A DNA stretch of 63,410 bases, from assembly GCA_903884115.1 (NCBI GenBank), contig CAISDH010000031.1:1-63410 (forward strand), in the 5' to 3' direction. Of the stretch, positions 7,418 to 14,603 are shown one piece after another. The notes beneath the pieces are model-generated. The model had not been told where the DNA came from, searched no databases, and saw nothing but the letters and a program-made list of their open reading frames with translations. The position numbers and the translations under genes are program-made. Numbering within the stretch: position 1 is the stretch's first letter; each line of letters opens with the position of its first letter. The DNA is from an uncultured Microcaldota archaeon (GTDB lineage Archaea > Micrarchaeota > Micrarchaeia > Micrarchaeales > Micrarchaeaceae).

Positions 7418-7660
7418 TCACTTCGTGCTGTTCGACAGGTTGCTTAGCTCTTTCGAGAGCTGAGTCACCACGCTCTGGTTGGTGCCGCCGGCAAAGGCGT
7501 GCACTGCTGCGCCCTTTAGCTGCGTCACCATCGCCAGCGCTATGACTATCACGACGCTCACCGCAGAGAGCATCATTATGTATTCCAACGAGCCCTGTCC
7601 GCGCATTGACCTTGCCATGGCGAGCATCGCCGCAATCTCGTTCGTGTATTGTATTTGCAT
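7418..7660 (-). CDS. Class III signal peptide protein, probable major pilin (80 aa)
   Basis: Inside the N-terminal region is SMRGQGSLEYIMMLSAVSVV, the textbook class III (DUF361, PF04021) cleavage region R-G-Q-G-S-L-E-Y plus helix. The mature protein would be about 58 residues, the size of archaeal major pilins. I start at ATG 7660 because GGTGAT precedes it by 5 nt and the upstream gene ends at 7669; ATG 7603, just before RGQG, is an alternative that gives a shorter leader. It is the first pilin after the platform proteins, fitting a major subunit. Confidence 0.75.
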   Translation of the reverse strand: MQIQYTNEIAAMLAMARSMRGQGSLEYIMMLSAVSVVIVIALAMVTQLKGAAVHAFAGGTNQSVVTQLSKELSNLSNSTK

Positions 7661-7668
7661 TACATCAC

Positions 7669-8448
7669 CTATAGCATCCCAACCGATAACACTGAAGCGA
7701 CCTTGAACACGAAAATGGCGATCGCGCATGAAAGCGCAGACTTCTCTGCCCTGGCCTCAATGCTCTCCTTCATGCTGTACTTGAAATTCAGCACGTTCAG
7801 GTACGCAATGTAGAACGCAAACACGGCGATAAGCGCAGGCACGCTCGGATGCCCTGCACCTTGCATGCCTGCCGTGAACTGCATTATGTTGAGGCTTATG
7901 CCTGCGAATACCGGGAAGAAGAGCACTGAGCCTATCTGCGTTATGGAGAGCGCGCTTCCCAAAGCGCCCATGCTCTTGAGTTCCTTGATGCTTCTCTGTA
8001 CGGCGTGCTTCCTTACCTCTGCAAGCCGCATGCGCAGTTCCGTGCCTTCGTCGAGCCTGCTTATCACCGCAGAGGCTGTGCCTCTGAGGGCGTAGCTGTC
8101 ATAGCGCAGCAGCGCGGAAAACGCCTGCCTTGCGTTTGAAGAAAGCGCATACGTGCGGATTGCGCACTGCATGTCCTTGCAGAAGGCGAACCTGCTATTC
8201 AGGGATTTCTCCAGCAGAGTGAGCGTGTTGACGGAATCGGAGTAGTTCTCAAGCACGTTGCCTATGAATTGGAGTGCATCTCCTTCCACTGCGCTGGCGC
8301 GTGTGCCGCGCGCCTTTGCTGCCACGGCGAAGCACGCCATGCACGCGGCGAGCAGCGCCGCTGCAACAGGGACCGTGCCCATGAGCGTGAACGCTGTGCA
8401 GAAGAGCGCAGCAAGGCAGCACGCCACGCAAACAGCATCAAACTTCAT
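7669..8448 (-). CDS. TadC/T2SSF-like pilus platform membrane protein (259 aa)
   Basis: Two N-terminal and two or three C-terminal hydrophobic segments flank a cytoplasmic helical region (ALQFIGNVLENYSDSVNTL ... RDEGTELRMRLAEVR-like), the layout of T2SSF/TadC platform proteins. It is the second half of a pair: the preceding gene encodes a similar protein and overlaps it by 11 nt. I use ATG 8448 because a longer frame would add an implausible Ser/Arg leader inside the neighbour. Membrane platform proteins connect the ATPase to pilin polymerisation. Confidence 0.7.
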   Translation of the reverse strand: MKFDAVCVACCLAALFCTAFTLMGTVPVAAALLAACMACFAVAAKARGTRASAVEGDALQFIGNVLENYSDSVNTLTLLEKSLNSRFAFCKDMQCAIRTYALSSNARQAFSALLRYDSYALRGTASAVISRLDEGTELRMRLAEVRKHAVQRSIKELKSMGALGSALSITQIGSVLFFPVFAGISLNIMQFTAGMQGAGHPSVPALIAVFAFYIAYLNVLNFKYSMKESIEARAEKSALSCAIAIFVFKVASVLSVGML

Positions 8449-9160
8449 ACAAACCAGCCGTGTGCGCCTTGGCAAGCGCGAAGATGTTGGGCATGAGGAC
8501 CAGCATCGCAACGCCGAACATCGAAAACAGAGCGGGCGAATAGTATATCATTGAGTATCCAGTGAACGCGAACATCGCGAACGAGGGCAGCACGGTGCCG
8601 AGCGCCATGCTCACTGTCAGGTACTTCTGCAGTCTGCCTGCGTTCCCCGCATCCTCGAGTCTTATGGTATTGCAGAGCCTGTCGTATGCGTTCTTTATGG
8701 CGATCGCAGGATCGCGGCCGTTGGCATACTCCCTTCCGACGTCGCCAAGCGCAACGCATGCAGGGCCTTTGCCTGTGCATGACGATGCAATCGCCTCGTC
8801 CAGCTGCGCGCCGAGAAGCAGCCTCTTATGGACTCCAAGCAGCAGATTGTAGGCTGTGTCACACATGCTCCTGTCCATGGCTGTCAGCGCGCAGTTTATG
8901 CTGGCAAGGAGGGATTTGCCGCTGTACCTTATGCCAGAATAGATCTGCTGAAGCTCAAACAGCACTGCGTCGCGCTCTTTAGAGCACGCTGCCTTCCTGC
9001 AGAGCACGAATTCGGAGAGCGACAACGCAAACATCATCGGAATGCCTGCAATAACACCCAGTTCGGCGCCTTCGGTGCCTATGAATGCCATGCATATGGC
9101 AAGCGCGATTGCGATGGCCGCCGCATTGAATGCCACGATGCCTGCTTGCTCTCTTCTCAT
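8438..9160 (-). CDS. TadB/TadC-like pilus platform membrane protein (240 aa)
   Basis: Two hydrophobic segments near the N-terminus (IVAFNAAAIAIALAICMAFI and a second) and two near the C-terminus surround a cytoplasmic domain containing IYSGIRYSGKSLLASINCAL and LGDVGREYANGRDPAIAIKN, as in the T2SSF domain of TadB/TadC or the archaeal FlaJ/ArlJ and PilC proteins. It lies between the ATPase (overlap of 4 nt) and a second platform protein, the classical Tad order A-B-C. Confidence 0.72.
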   Translation of the reverse strand: MRREQAGIVAFNAAAIAIALAICMAFIGTEGAELGVIAGIPMMFALSLSEFVLCRKAACSKERDAVLFELQQIYSGIRYSGKSLLASINCALTAMDRSMCDTAYNLLLGVHKRLLLGAQLDEAIASSCTGKGPACVALGDVGREYANGRDPAIAIKNAYDRLCNTIRLEDAGNAGRLQKYLTVSMALGTVLPSFAMFAFTGYSMIYYSPALFSMFGVAMLVLMPNIFALAKAHTAGLYEV

Positions 9161-10665
9161 TTGGGCTCACCATAGCTCGCTATGTACTCGCTTGTGTCTG
9201 CGTCTGTGTCCTGCGCCAGCTTGCTCAGGAAAGCCGCGCGTGACTTCAGTTCCTTCATCGTAGCCGGAATCCGCAATCCGTGAATCTTGGCATACGCGCC
9301 GATCACCTTCGAGCAGGATAGCGCATCGTTCGACAGTGCGCCGTCCGTTGCGATGTAATTCACTTTGTATTCAACCGGATCTGTCTCATCAGCGCCAATC
9401 TCGTTCCTGCTCAGCCACCTGTACTCTGCAATGCTGTCCAACGTTCTTGACTGCATGCCCTTCTGCCGCATGAAAACGGCGACGTCGAGCATGGACACCA
9501 GCTGGGGCTCTACGCTCATCGGCTTTGCCTGCAGCCTGCTCATTATGGCATTGCCGTTGTCGCTGCTGTGCATCGTGGTCATGAACGGTATCCCGAAGTT
9601 CGACCCTGATAGCACGTCGCTCGCCTCGTTGCCGCGTATCTCCCCTACAATCAGGCGGTCAGGCCTCAGGTGCAGCGCATTTATCACCTGCTCCTTGAGC
9701 GACGTCATGCCTCTGATGCTGGAGCCCTGCAGAGACACGACGTTTGTGAAGTTGCAGTACTGCCTGAGCTCGTTGACGTCCTCTTCTATCGTGATGACGC
9801 GCGAGTATCTCGGCACAAGCGCATTGAGCGCCAGCAGGAAGGAGGTCTTGCCAGCTGCCGGTGCGCCCGCTATCACAATGTTGAGGTTGCTCTCTATCGC
9901 AAGCCACAGGTATGCAAGCTCTTCCGGCGTTGCGGTCCCCAGCTGCAATATCCTCCTTATGTCCATGCGCTTGCCCCCGTTGAGCCTTATCGTGGCGAGC
10001 GTTCCGTTTGACGAATACGGCTTGAGCTGCGCGTGCACCCTTGACCCGTCGTTCAGCTGCGCGTCTATTATCGGCGTGTTCGAGTTGATCTCGCGCTCGG
10101 TTGAGACCAGCATCTTGTTGAGCGTGTACCTGAAGTCCCTTTCGCTGTTGAAGCGCATGTTGGTGGTGCAGTAGCCGTAGGTTGCATGGTATATTCCGAT
10201 CGGCGATGCGGGCGCATTGACAACTATCTCCTCTATGTTCTGCTGGTCCTCAAGCAGTATGCTTATGGGCCCAAAGCCAACGGTGTCGTGCGCTATCATG
10301 TACGCGAGCAGTTCCTTGCTCTCCCTTGTGCCATATTGTGCAAGCATGCCTGCAGCGGTATTCTGCGCCTTTGATATGCTGTCCTTTGCATACTGAATTG
10401 AGGGCTCTTTCGAGAGGACCTCTATGACTCCTGCCTTCACCTTGCCCGCCACATCCAAGTCCCCTCTGTCAAGGTTCAATGCAAGAAGCGAATACATGTG
10501 CTGCTGCCCCCTGTCCCCTATCGCCCTTGTGTTGTCCGCCCAGAGCACCTTATCAGGATAATCCTGCGTGACCGAGAAGCACAAGGATGCAGGTCTGCTG
10601 TCTTCTGCTTCGCTGTGCGCTCCGCGGCCGCTTGCCAGCCTGGTAAGTTGGATGGGTAATCTCAT
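9157..10665 (-). CDS. Type II/IV secretion ATPase (TadA/VirB11-like) for pilus assembly
   Basis: This 502-aa hexameric ATPase shows all family motifs: Walker A GAPAAGKT (267-274), Asp box IEED (about 293-296), Walker B LIVGEIRG (338-345) and His box TTMHSS (363-368). Residues about 85-250 form the N-terminal domain (with EEIVVNAP and the Arg-rich INSNTPIIDAQLNDGSRVH segment). It energises pilin polymerisation together with the two platform proteins downstream. It is the first gene of the operon. The start at 10665 lies in a triple 8-bp repeat. The archaellum FlaI/ArlI is a relative, but no archaellum genes are nearby. Confidence 0.88.
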   Translation of the reverse strand: MRLPIQLTRLASGRGAHSEAEDSRPASLCFSVTQDYPDKVLWADNTRAIGDRGQQHMYSLLALNLDRGDLDVAGKVKAGVIEVLSKEPSIQYAKDSISKAQNTAAGMLAQYGTRESKELLAYMIAHDTVGFGPISILLEDQQNIEEIVVNAPASPIGIYHATYGYCTTNMRFNSERDFRYTLNKMLVSTEREINSNTPIIDAQLNDGSRVHAQLKPYSSNGTLATIRLNGGKRMDIRRILQLGTATPEELAYLWLAIESNLNIVIAGAPAAGKTSFLLALNALVPRYSRVITIEEDVNELRQYCNFTNVVSLQGSSIRGMTSLKEQVINALHLRPDRLIVGEIRGNEASDVLSGSNFGIPFMTTMHSSDNGNAIMSRLQAKPMSVEPQLVSMLDVAVFMRQKGMQSRTLDSIAEYRWLSRNEIGADETDPVEYKVNYIATDGALSNDALSCSKVIGAYAKIHGLRIPATMKELKSRAAFLSKLAQDTDADTSEYIASYGEPK

Positions 10666-10684
10666 AGCATCATAGCGTCATAGC
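10662..10684. repeat. Three 8-bp direct repeats over the ATPase start codon
   Basis: TCATAGC occurs at 10662, 10670 and 10678 with an exact 8-nt period. Read on the minus strand this gives successive ATGs in different frames, each closing within a few codons at a TGA (for example ATG-ACG-CTA-TGA) before the true start at 10665. This could act as tiny upstream frames affecting initiation, or simply be slippage. Confidence 0.7.
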
Positions 10685-10687
10685 ATC

Positions 10688-10708
10688 GATTGTACTTATG
10701 ATACAATC
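10688..10708. promoter_or_regulatory. 7-bp inverted repeat in divergent promoter region
   Basis: GATTGTA (10688-10694) and TACAATC (10702-10708) form a perfect inverted repeat with a 7-nt spacer, lying between the leftward pilus operon (start 10665) and the rightward gene at 10877. A T/A-rich TATA-like run (AAAATATATATAC) follows at 10723-10735 for the rightward direction. Position and symmetry suit a dimeric regulator; the winged-helix protein at 11678 is an obvious candidate but that is inference. Confidence 0.5.
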
Positions 10709-10876
10709 TATTTACTTCAGTAAAAATATATATACCTTTGTATAACTTACAGCATATGGGCGTTTTTATTGCGCCCAGACCCTGAGTCTGTCTTTACATA
10801 TGCCAAAAAACCCTCGCAAGTCGCAACCGGAGAAAGCAATAAGTATTTAGATAATTACAAAATACTGCGCGATATT

Positions 10877-11524
10877 ATGGCAGTGCCTGCAGAAAAAATT
10901 GCCACCAAAACAGAGAGCAATGAATTCTATGCAGTACGGGGAGGCCTGTGGATCTCAAAACATGCTATGACGTGGGAGCACGGGCAAAAAGCCGCCCTGG
11001 ATTTTGCCGGATGTCACATTGCTACCAGGCAAGAACTGACTGTCCTGGCATATACAAATAAACAGATCAGAAGGAAACTCGTAGATGAGTGCATATGGGC
11101 CGGCAAGATCGGTCTCACCCTCTCCGGGCCTTGCAAGTGGCTCAAAAACGGAGAGCTTGTTCAGCTGTTAGACAAGCCATGGGGCGATCTCTCTGAGGCG
11201 CAAAAGGCCGATATCAGGGAAGCATTCTACAATTTGCCAATTGACAATAAAGCTTGGGCTTATCCTGGCGAAAACCCTGTGACTGTCGGAATCGACGAGT
11301 ATGGCGGGTTCAGAAGTACGGATGCCAATGGTTTCAAAAGGATGGATTTCAACGCTTACGTTTGGAGCCCGACTGATACTGCCTGGGTGGTCCTTGTGCC
11401 AAACAACGCGCAAATAGCCGGCAGCCCTAAGACTGCAGCAGGCCTATTGCGCACAGAGGAAGAGCAAGGCATATTCCTATCAGACGAAGAAATGGCACTC
11501 AGGGCGTATATGGGTGCAGACTAA
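10877..11524 (+). CDS. Uncharacterised protein (215 aa), paralogue of 12234-12812
   Basis: I do not recognise this family. There is no signal peptide or membrane segment. It aligns by eye over most of its length to the protein at 12234-12812: DFAGCHIATRQELTVLAYTN against RFPGYRAATWLEVVTWACKN; AWAYPGENPVTVGIDEYGGF against VWVSPGKGHVCVAISEDGKL; VVLVPNNAQIAGSPK against LFLIPDNAQIAEIPQ. It ends with the tail MALRAYMGAD, which recurs in the 58-aa protein at 12009. The start is ATG 10877, with TATTTAGA about 27 nt upstream; a TTG at 10769 behind a stronger TATA at 10723 would add 36 residues. Possibly an accessory or host-interaction protein. Confidence 0.7.
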   Translation: MAVPAEKIATKTESNEFYAVRGGLWISKHAMTWEHGQKAALDFAGCHIATRQELTVLAYTNKQIRRKLVDECIWAGKIGLTLSGPCKWLKNGELVQLLDKPWGDLSEAQKADIREAFYNLPIDNKAWAYPGENPVTVGIDEYGGFRSTDANGFKRMDFNAYVWSPTDTAWVVLVPNNAQIAGSPKTAAGLLRTEEEQGIFLSDEEMALRAYMGAD

Positions 11525-11579
11525 TTGCGGCAAGCATAAAAAGCCCTGCCGATTCTGCCTTTCTTTATTTACTTGGGTG

Positions 11580-11595
11580 GAAGTATATATACTTC
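11580..11595. promoter_or_regulatory. 16-bp perfect palindrome overlapping a TATA box
   Basis: GAAGTATATATACTTC at 11580-11595 is a perfect palindrome whose centre is a TATA element. It is preceded by TATTTACTTGGGTG, which resembles TATTTACTTCAGTA before the TATA run at 10723. The shared architecture suggests that both promoters of this cluster answer to the same regulator. It lies 83 nt before the winged-helix gene's start. Confidence 0.55.
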
Positions 11596-11677
11596 TATAC
11601 AAACTATTTAACCTACAGGAAAGTAATTTACCAGGCTTCGTGCATAGGCTTTTAAACGTTCATTCACAAACATATAC

Positions 11678-12004
11678 ATGGCAAAGCGTGCCAATGAGAA
11701 GGACGAAGTCTGGGCCCTGAGGAAGGTGCTCACCAAGCCTAACTTTGCGGTTATGAATCTGCTTCTGCAGAAGTCTCCAAGGTCGACCAGGGAGCTCTAC
11801 GCAGTGCTAGAGAAACGCTTTACCAGAAAGACGCTTATTCTGACTCTAAGAGAATTGTCCCTCAACCTGAACGTGCTGCAGCCGACGCACATAAGGACCG
11901 AGAAGGGCTACGGCCTGGGCTACAGGCTCAACCCAAAGATCAAGGACATAGTCAAGATGGTGCAGAAGTTCTCCAAGATGATAGAGAACGTAAGGGACGT
12001 CTGA
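11678..12004 (+). CDS. Winged-helix DNA-binding protein (108 aa)
   Basis: A compact helical protein with a likely winged helix at about residues 22-85: helix FAVMNLLLQKS, turn, recognition helix region RSTRELYAVLEKRFTRKTLILTLRELS in pieces, then a wing with TEKGYGLGYRLNPK. It ends with an amphipathic helix that may dimerise. A TATA-like TTTTAAAC at 11650-11657 lies about 26 nt before ATG 11678, indicating a leaderless transcript. It sits between two paralogous genes and near two palindromic sites, so it is the probable local regulator. Confidence 0.65.
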   Translation: MAKRANEKDEVWALRKVLTKPNFAVMNLLLQKSPRSTRELYAVLEKRFTRKTLILTLRELSLNLNVLQPTHIRTEKGYGLGYRLNPKIKDIVKMVQKFSKMIENVRDV

Positions 12005-12008
12005 TGCT

Positions 12009-12185
12009 ATGGTGGAAAAGAAGTCAACCGCATCAAAAAATATCCCTCCAGTCAAAGCGCAAACCACCGACGAGCAAGACGAAATAATGGCAGACATGTT
12101 GCGCGCAGAAAAGAAACGAAAGGAATTTGAAGCACTTGAACCGGCTGGAGAATGGAAGCTCAGGGAATACATGGGCACTGACTGA
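12009..12185 (+). CDS. Small charged protein (58 aa) with YMG tail
   Basis: ATG 12009 lies 4 nt after the stop of the regulator. The product is Lys/Glu-rich and ends WKLREYMGTD, matching the end of the 215-aa protein upstream (ALRAYMGAD). A shared tail at the extreme C-terminus of two otherwise different proteins in one cluster supports a real gene and suggests a common binding or targeting function. Its neighbour 12234-12812 is a paralogue of the 215-aa protein but lacks the tail, so the tail may here be supplied by this separate chain (inference). Confidence 0.6.
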   Translation: MVEKKSTASKNIPPVKAQTTDEQDEIMADMLRAEKKRKEFEALEPAGEWKLREYMGTD

Positions 12186-12233
12186 CCATGCCCATTCTAT
12201 ATTTTGCTGATAACAAATACTGTTGAGGATATT

Positions 12234-12812
12234 ATGTCCGCACACACAGGAAAACAGGCAACTGCACCAGCAAACGTGGCATTCAATCAGATTGGAAGCG
12301 TGATGATGTCCTCTATGCCAGTACCTGTTACAGAAATGCCTGACGTGGTCGCACGTTTTCCAGGATACCGAGCGGCTACCTGGTTGGAAGTGGTGACTTG
12401 GGCATGCAAGAATTACGAGGCACGGCCAGCTATCCTAAAAAGCCAGGTTCTAACAAGCGATACTAGTATTATGCTTTCTTCCGGGCCTTATAGGTTTGGT
12501 ATTGGAATACTTGAGAAATTATCCGAAGAATCATGGGAAACACTCACCAAGCAAGAGCAGAATGCAATACTTGAAGAGTTTGACAGGCTGCTGTCTTACG
12601 AGCGGGTCTGGGTATCTCCTGGCAAAGGCCACGTGTGCGTTGCCATCAGTGAAGACGGCAAGCTGAACGTATCTGCCAAAAGTCGCGGCGCTTGTGGGCT
12701 GCTATTTCTAATTCCAGACAACGCGCAAATTGCAGAAATACCTCAGATCACGACAGTTGTGAATTGGGGACGCACAAATCTTATACGCAATGATGCATGC
12801 GCTGATCACTGA
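12234..12812 (+). CDS. Uncharacterised protein (192 aa), paralogue of 10877-11524
   Basis: The family is unrecognised. It shares the W-x-x-PG...V-x-V-x-I-x-E-x-G block and the terminal PDNAQIAEIP block with the 215-aa paralogue, plus a matching SGP tripeptide mid-protein. It is soluble. ATG 12234 is preceded by GAGG at 12225-12228. The C-terminus diverges (ends RNDACADH) and lacks the YMG tail. Its last 7 nt overlap the end of the convergent ligase gene. Duplication and tail loss within a 2-kb cluster suggest an accessory, evolving system. Confidence 0.65.
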   Translation: MSAHTGKQATAPANVAFNQIGSVMMSSMPVPVTEMPDVVARFPGYRAATWLEVVTWACKNYEARPAILKSQVLTSDTSIMLSSGPYRFGIGILEKLSEESWETLTKQEQNAILEEFDRLLSYERVWVSPGKGHVCVAISEDGKLNVSAKSRGACGLLFLIPDNAQIAEIPQITTVVNWGRTNLIRNDACADH

Positions 12813-14581
12813 TCCTCTATCCCGACGCGCTTCTGCTGCTTGAACATCTCTATCACTTCCTGCGTCGTCGTGGCATCCTCTATGCTCTTGTCCTTGCGTA
12901 TGGCTTCGTCGCCCACTATCCTTGGGAACCTCAGCGCGTAGCCTGTCTCGGTTCCGTCTGGCTGTTTCTCCCTGCCGCAGGTGTGCATCGGCGACTTCGT
13001 TATCTCGTCGGCCTGCACGGTTATGACATATTTAGGATAGACCCAGAAGTCGGGTTCCACTAGTGCATCGACCCTGGCGGGCTTTGACTTCTCCTTTATC
13101 TTGTCGAGCGCTGCCTTGAGCTGGCCCATCTGCGCCTCTGTGAATCCGGTGCCTATCCTTGATATCGTCTCAAACGTGTCCTTCTTCTTGTCGTACACTG
13201 CGCACAGTAGGCCTCCGAACTGGAATTCCGCCCTGCTGCCCCTGCCGAGATAGTATCCTACTATGACAAGATCCATCGTGTCCGATAGCGCTCCCTTGTA
13301 GCTGCGCTTCATCTTTATCCACGAGAACTTCCTTGCACCTGCTATGTACGGCGCTTCGAGATCCTTTGCGATTATTCCCTCAAGGCCGTTCTCTATCGCG
13401 TCGCTGAAGAAGCTCTCCAGCTCCTTTGCTGACGAGGTCACGATCCTTGTGGTGGGCCTGATAAGCGTACTTCCTTTAAGGAGCATCTCAAGGGACTCCC
13501 TGCGCTTCTCATAAGGCTCGTTGAGGTAGTCCTTGCCGTCCATGTACATGAGGTCGAATGCGAACAGGTGCAGAGGCATTTCTTCGGCCATCTCCTTGAT
13601 GCCGTGCTTCCTCTTACGCTGTATGGTCTCCTGGAACGGGTGGAATTCGCCCGTCGACTCGTTGAACGCTATGGCTTCCCCCTCGAATATTGCCGTGTCT
13701 GCATGCACCTCCTTCCTGACTGCGTCTACTATGTCAGGGAACATTTCAGTGGTGTCTTCCAGCCTCCTTGAGAAAAGCCTTATGGAGTTGTGATTCTTGT
13801 GGACCTGTACTCTGAAGCCGTCGTATTTCTGTTCCACTGCCGCCCTGCCGTGCATGCGTTCGAGTATCTCTTCTGCGGTTGAGAGCCTCTCCGCCAGCGC
13901 AGGCCTTATCGGCTTGAAGAGCGTGACATGGAACTGCTCTATTGCCCTCTTTCCGTTCTTGAGCAGCTCGCTCGCCACGAAACCGAGATCGCTGCACAGG
14001 TTGTATGCCCTCTCGAGCTCGTCCTTGAATTCGCGCGAGCCAGTGGCCGTCGCCGAAAGCGCTTCAAGAATGGTGGCGTCGCCGACCCCAAGCCGCAGCT
14101 GCCCAAGAGGGTAGCGCACAAGGTACTTCGCCTCTATCGGCGTTGCAGCTGCCAGCATGCTCGCGAGCAGCCTTATCTTCAGGTCCTTGCTGCCCTTGCC
14201 GCCCGTCTCTGCAATCTTGCGCATCGTGACATAGATGTCTGCCACACTCTGCTTCGCATGCGCCATCTCCTTCAGCCTGCTCTTCTCCTTGAGCACCTGC
14301 GCAGCAGTGCCGAGGTCGCCGCTCTTCTTGTATTCCTCTTCTGCCTGCTCCTTGGTGTAGCCCGTTGCGATTGCAATGGCCTCCTGCGCCATCTTCTCCG
14401 CTACTCCGAATTCTATGCCTTCGGATGGCGGAGCCAGCACGCCCTGCGTCATGTATATCACTTGCGCAATCTCGCTGTCTGTGACCTTGCCGAAGAGCTC
14501 GGTGAGTATCTCTATCATCTTGAGCCTTGATGACACCCCTGCGAGCTTTTCATAGTATTCTACAAGCTCCCTGAAGATCAA
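12806..14581 (-). CDS. lig: ATP-dependent DNA ligase
   Basis: At 591 aa this is normal length for archaeal DNA ligases. An N-terminal DNA-binding domain (about 1-220) is followed by the adenylation domain with motif I EQKYDGFR (catalytic Lys 252), motif III-like LFAFDLMYMDG, motif IV GLEGIIAKDLEAPY and motif V SWIKMKRSY, then an OB-fold with PKYVITVQADEIT and ALRFPRIVGDE. It seals nicks in Okazaki fragments and repair using ATP. It stands alone; the convergent accessory gene overlaps its end by 7 nt. Confidence 0.95.
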   Translation of the reverse strand: MIFRELVEYYEKLAGVSSRLKMIEILTELFGKVTDSEIAQVIYMTQGVLAPPSEGIEFGVAEKMAQEAIAIATGYTKEQAEEEYKKSGDLGTAAQVLKEKSRLKEMAHAKQSVADIYVTMRKIAETGGKGSKDLKIRLLASMLAAATPIEAKYLVRYPLGQLRLGVGDATILEALSATATGSREFKDELERAYNLCSDLGFVASELLKNGKRAIEQFHVTLFKPIRPALAERLSTAEEILERMHGRAAVEQKYDGFRVQVHKNHNSIRLFSRRLEDTTEMFPDIVDAVRKEVHADTAIFEGEAIAFNESTGEFHPFQETIQRKRKHGIKEMAEEMPLHLFAFDLMYMDGKDYLNEPYEKRRESLEMLLKGSTLIRPTTRIVTSSAKELESFFSDAIENGLEGIIAKDLEAPYIAGARKFSWIKMKRSYKGALSDTMDLVIVGYYLGRGSRAEFQFGGLLCAVYDKKKDTFETISRIGTGFTEAQMGQLKAALDKIKEKSKPARVDALVEPDFWVYPKYVITVQADEITKSPMHTCGREKQPDGTETGYALRFPRIVGDEAIRKDKSIEDATTTQEVIEMFKQQKRVGIEDQ

Positions 14582-14603
14582 TACCTCACCCTATTGAGAA
14601 ATG

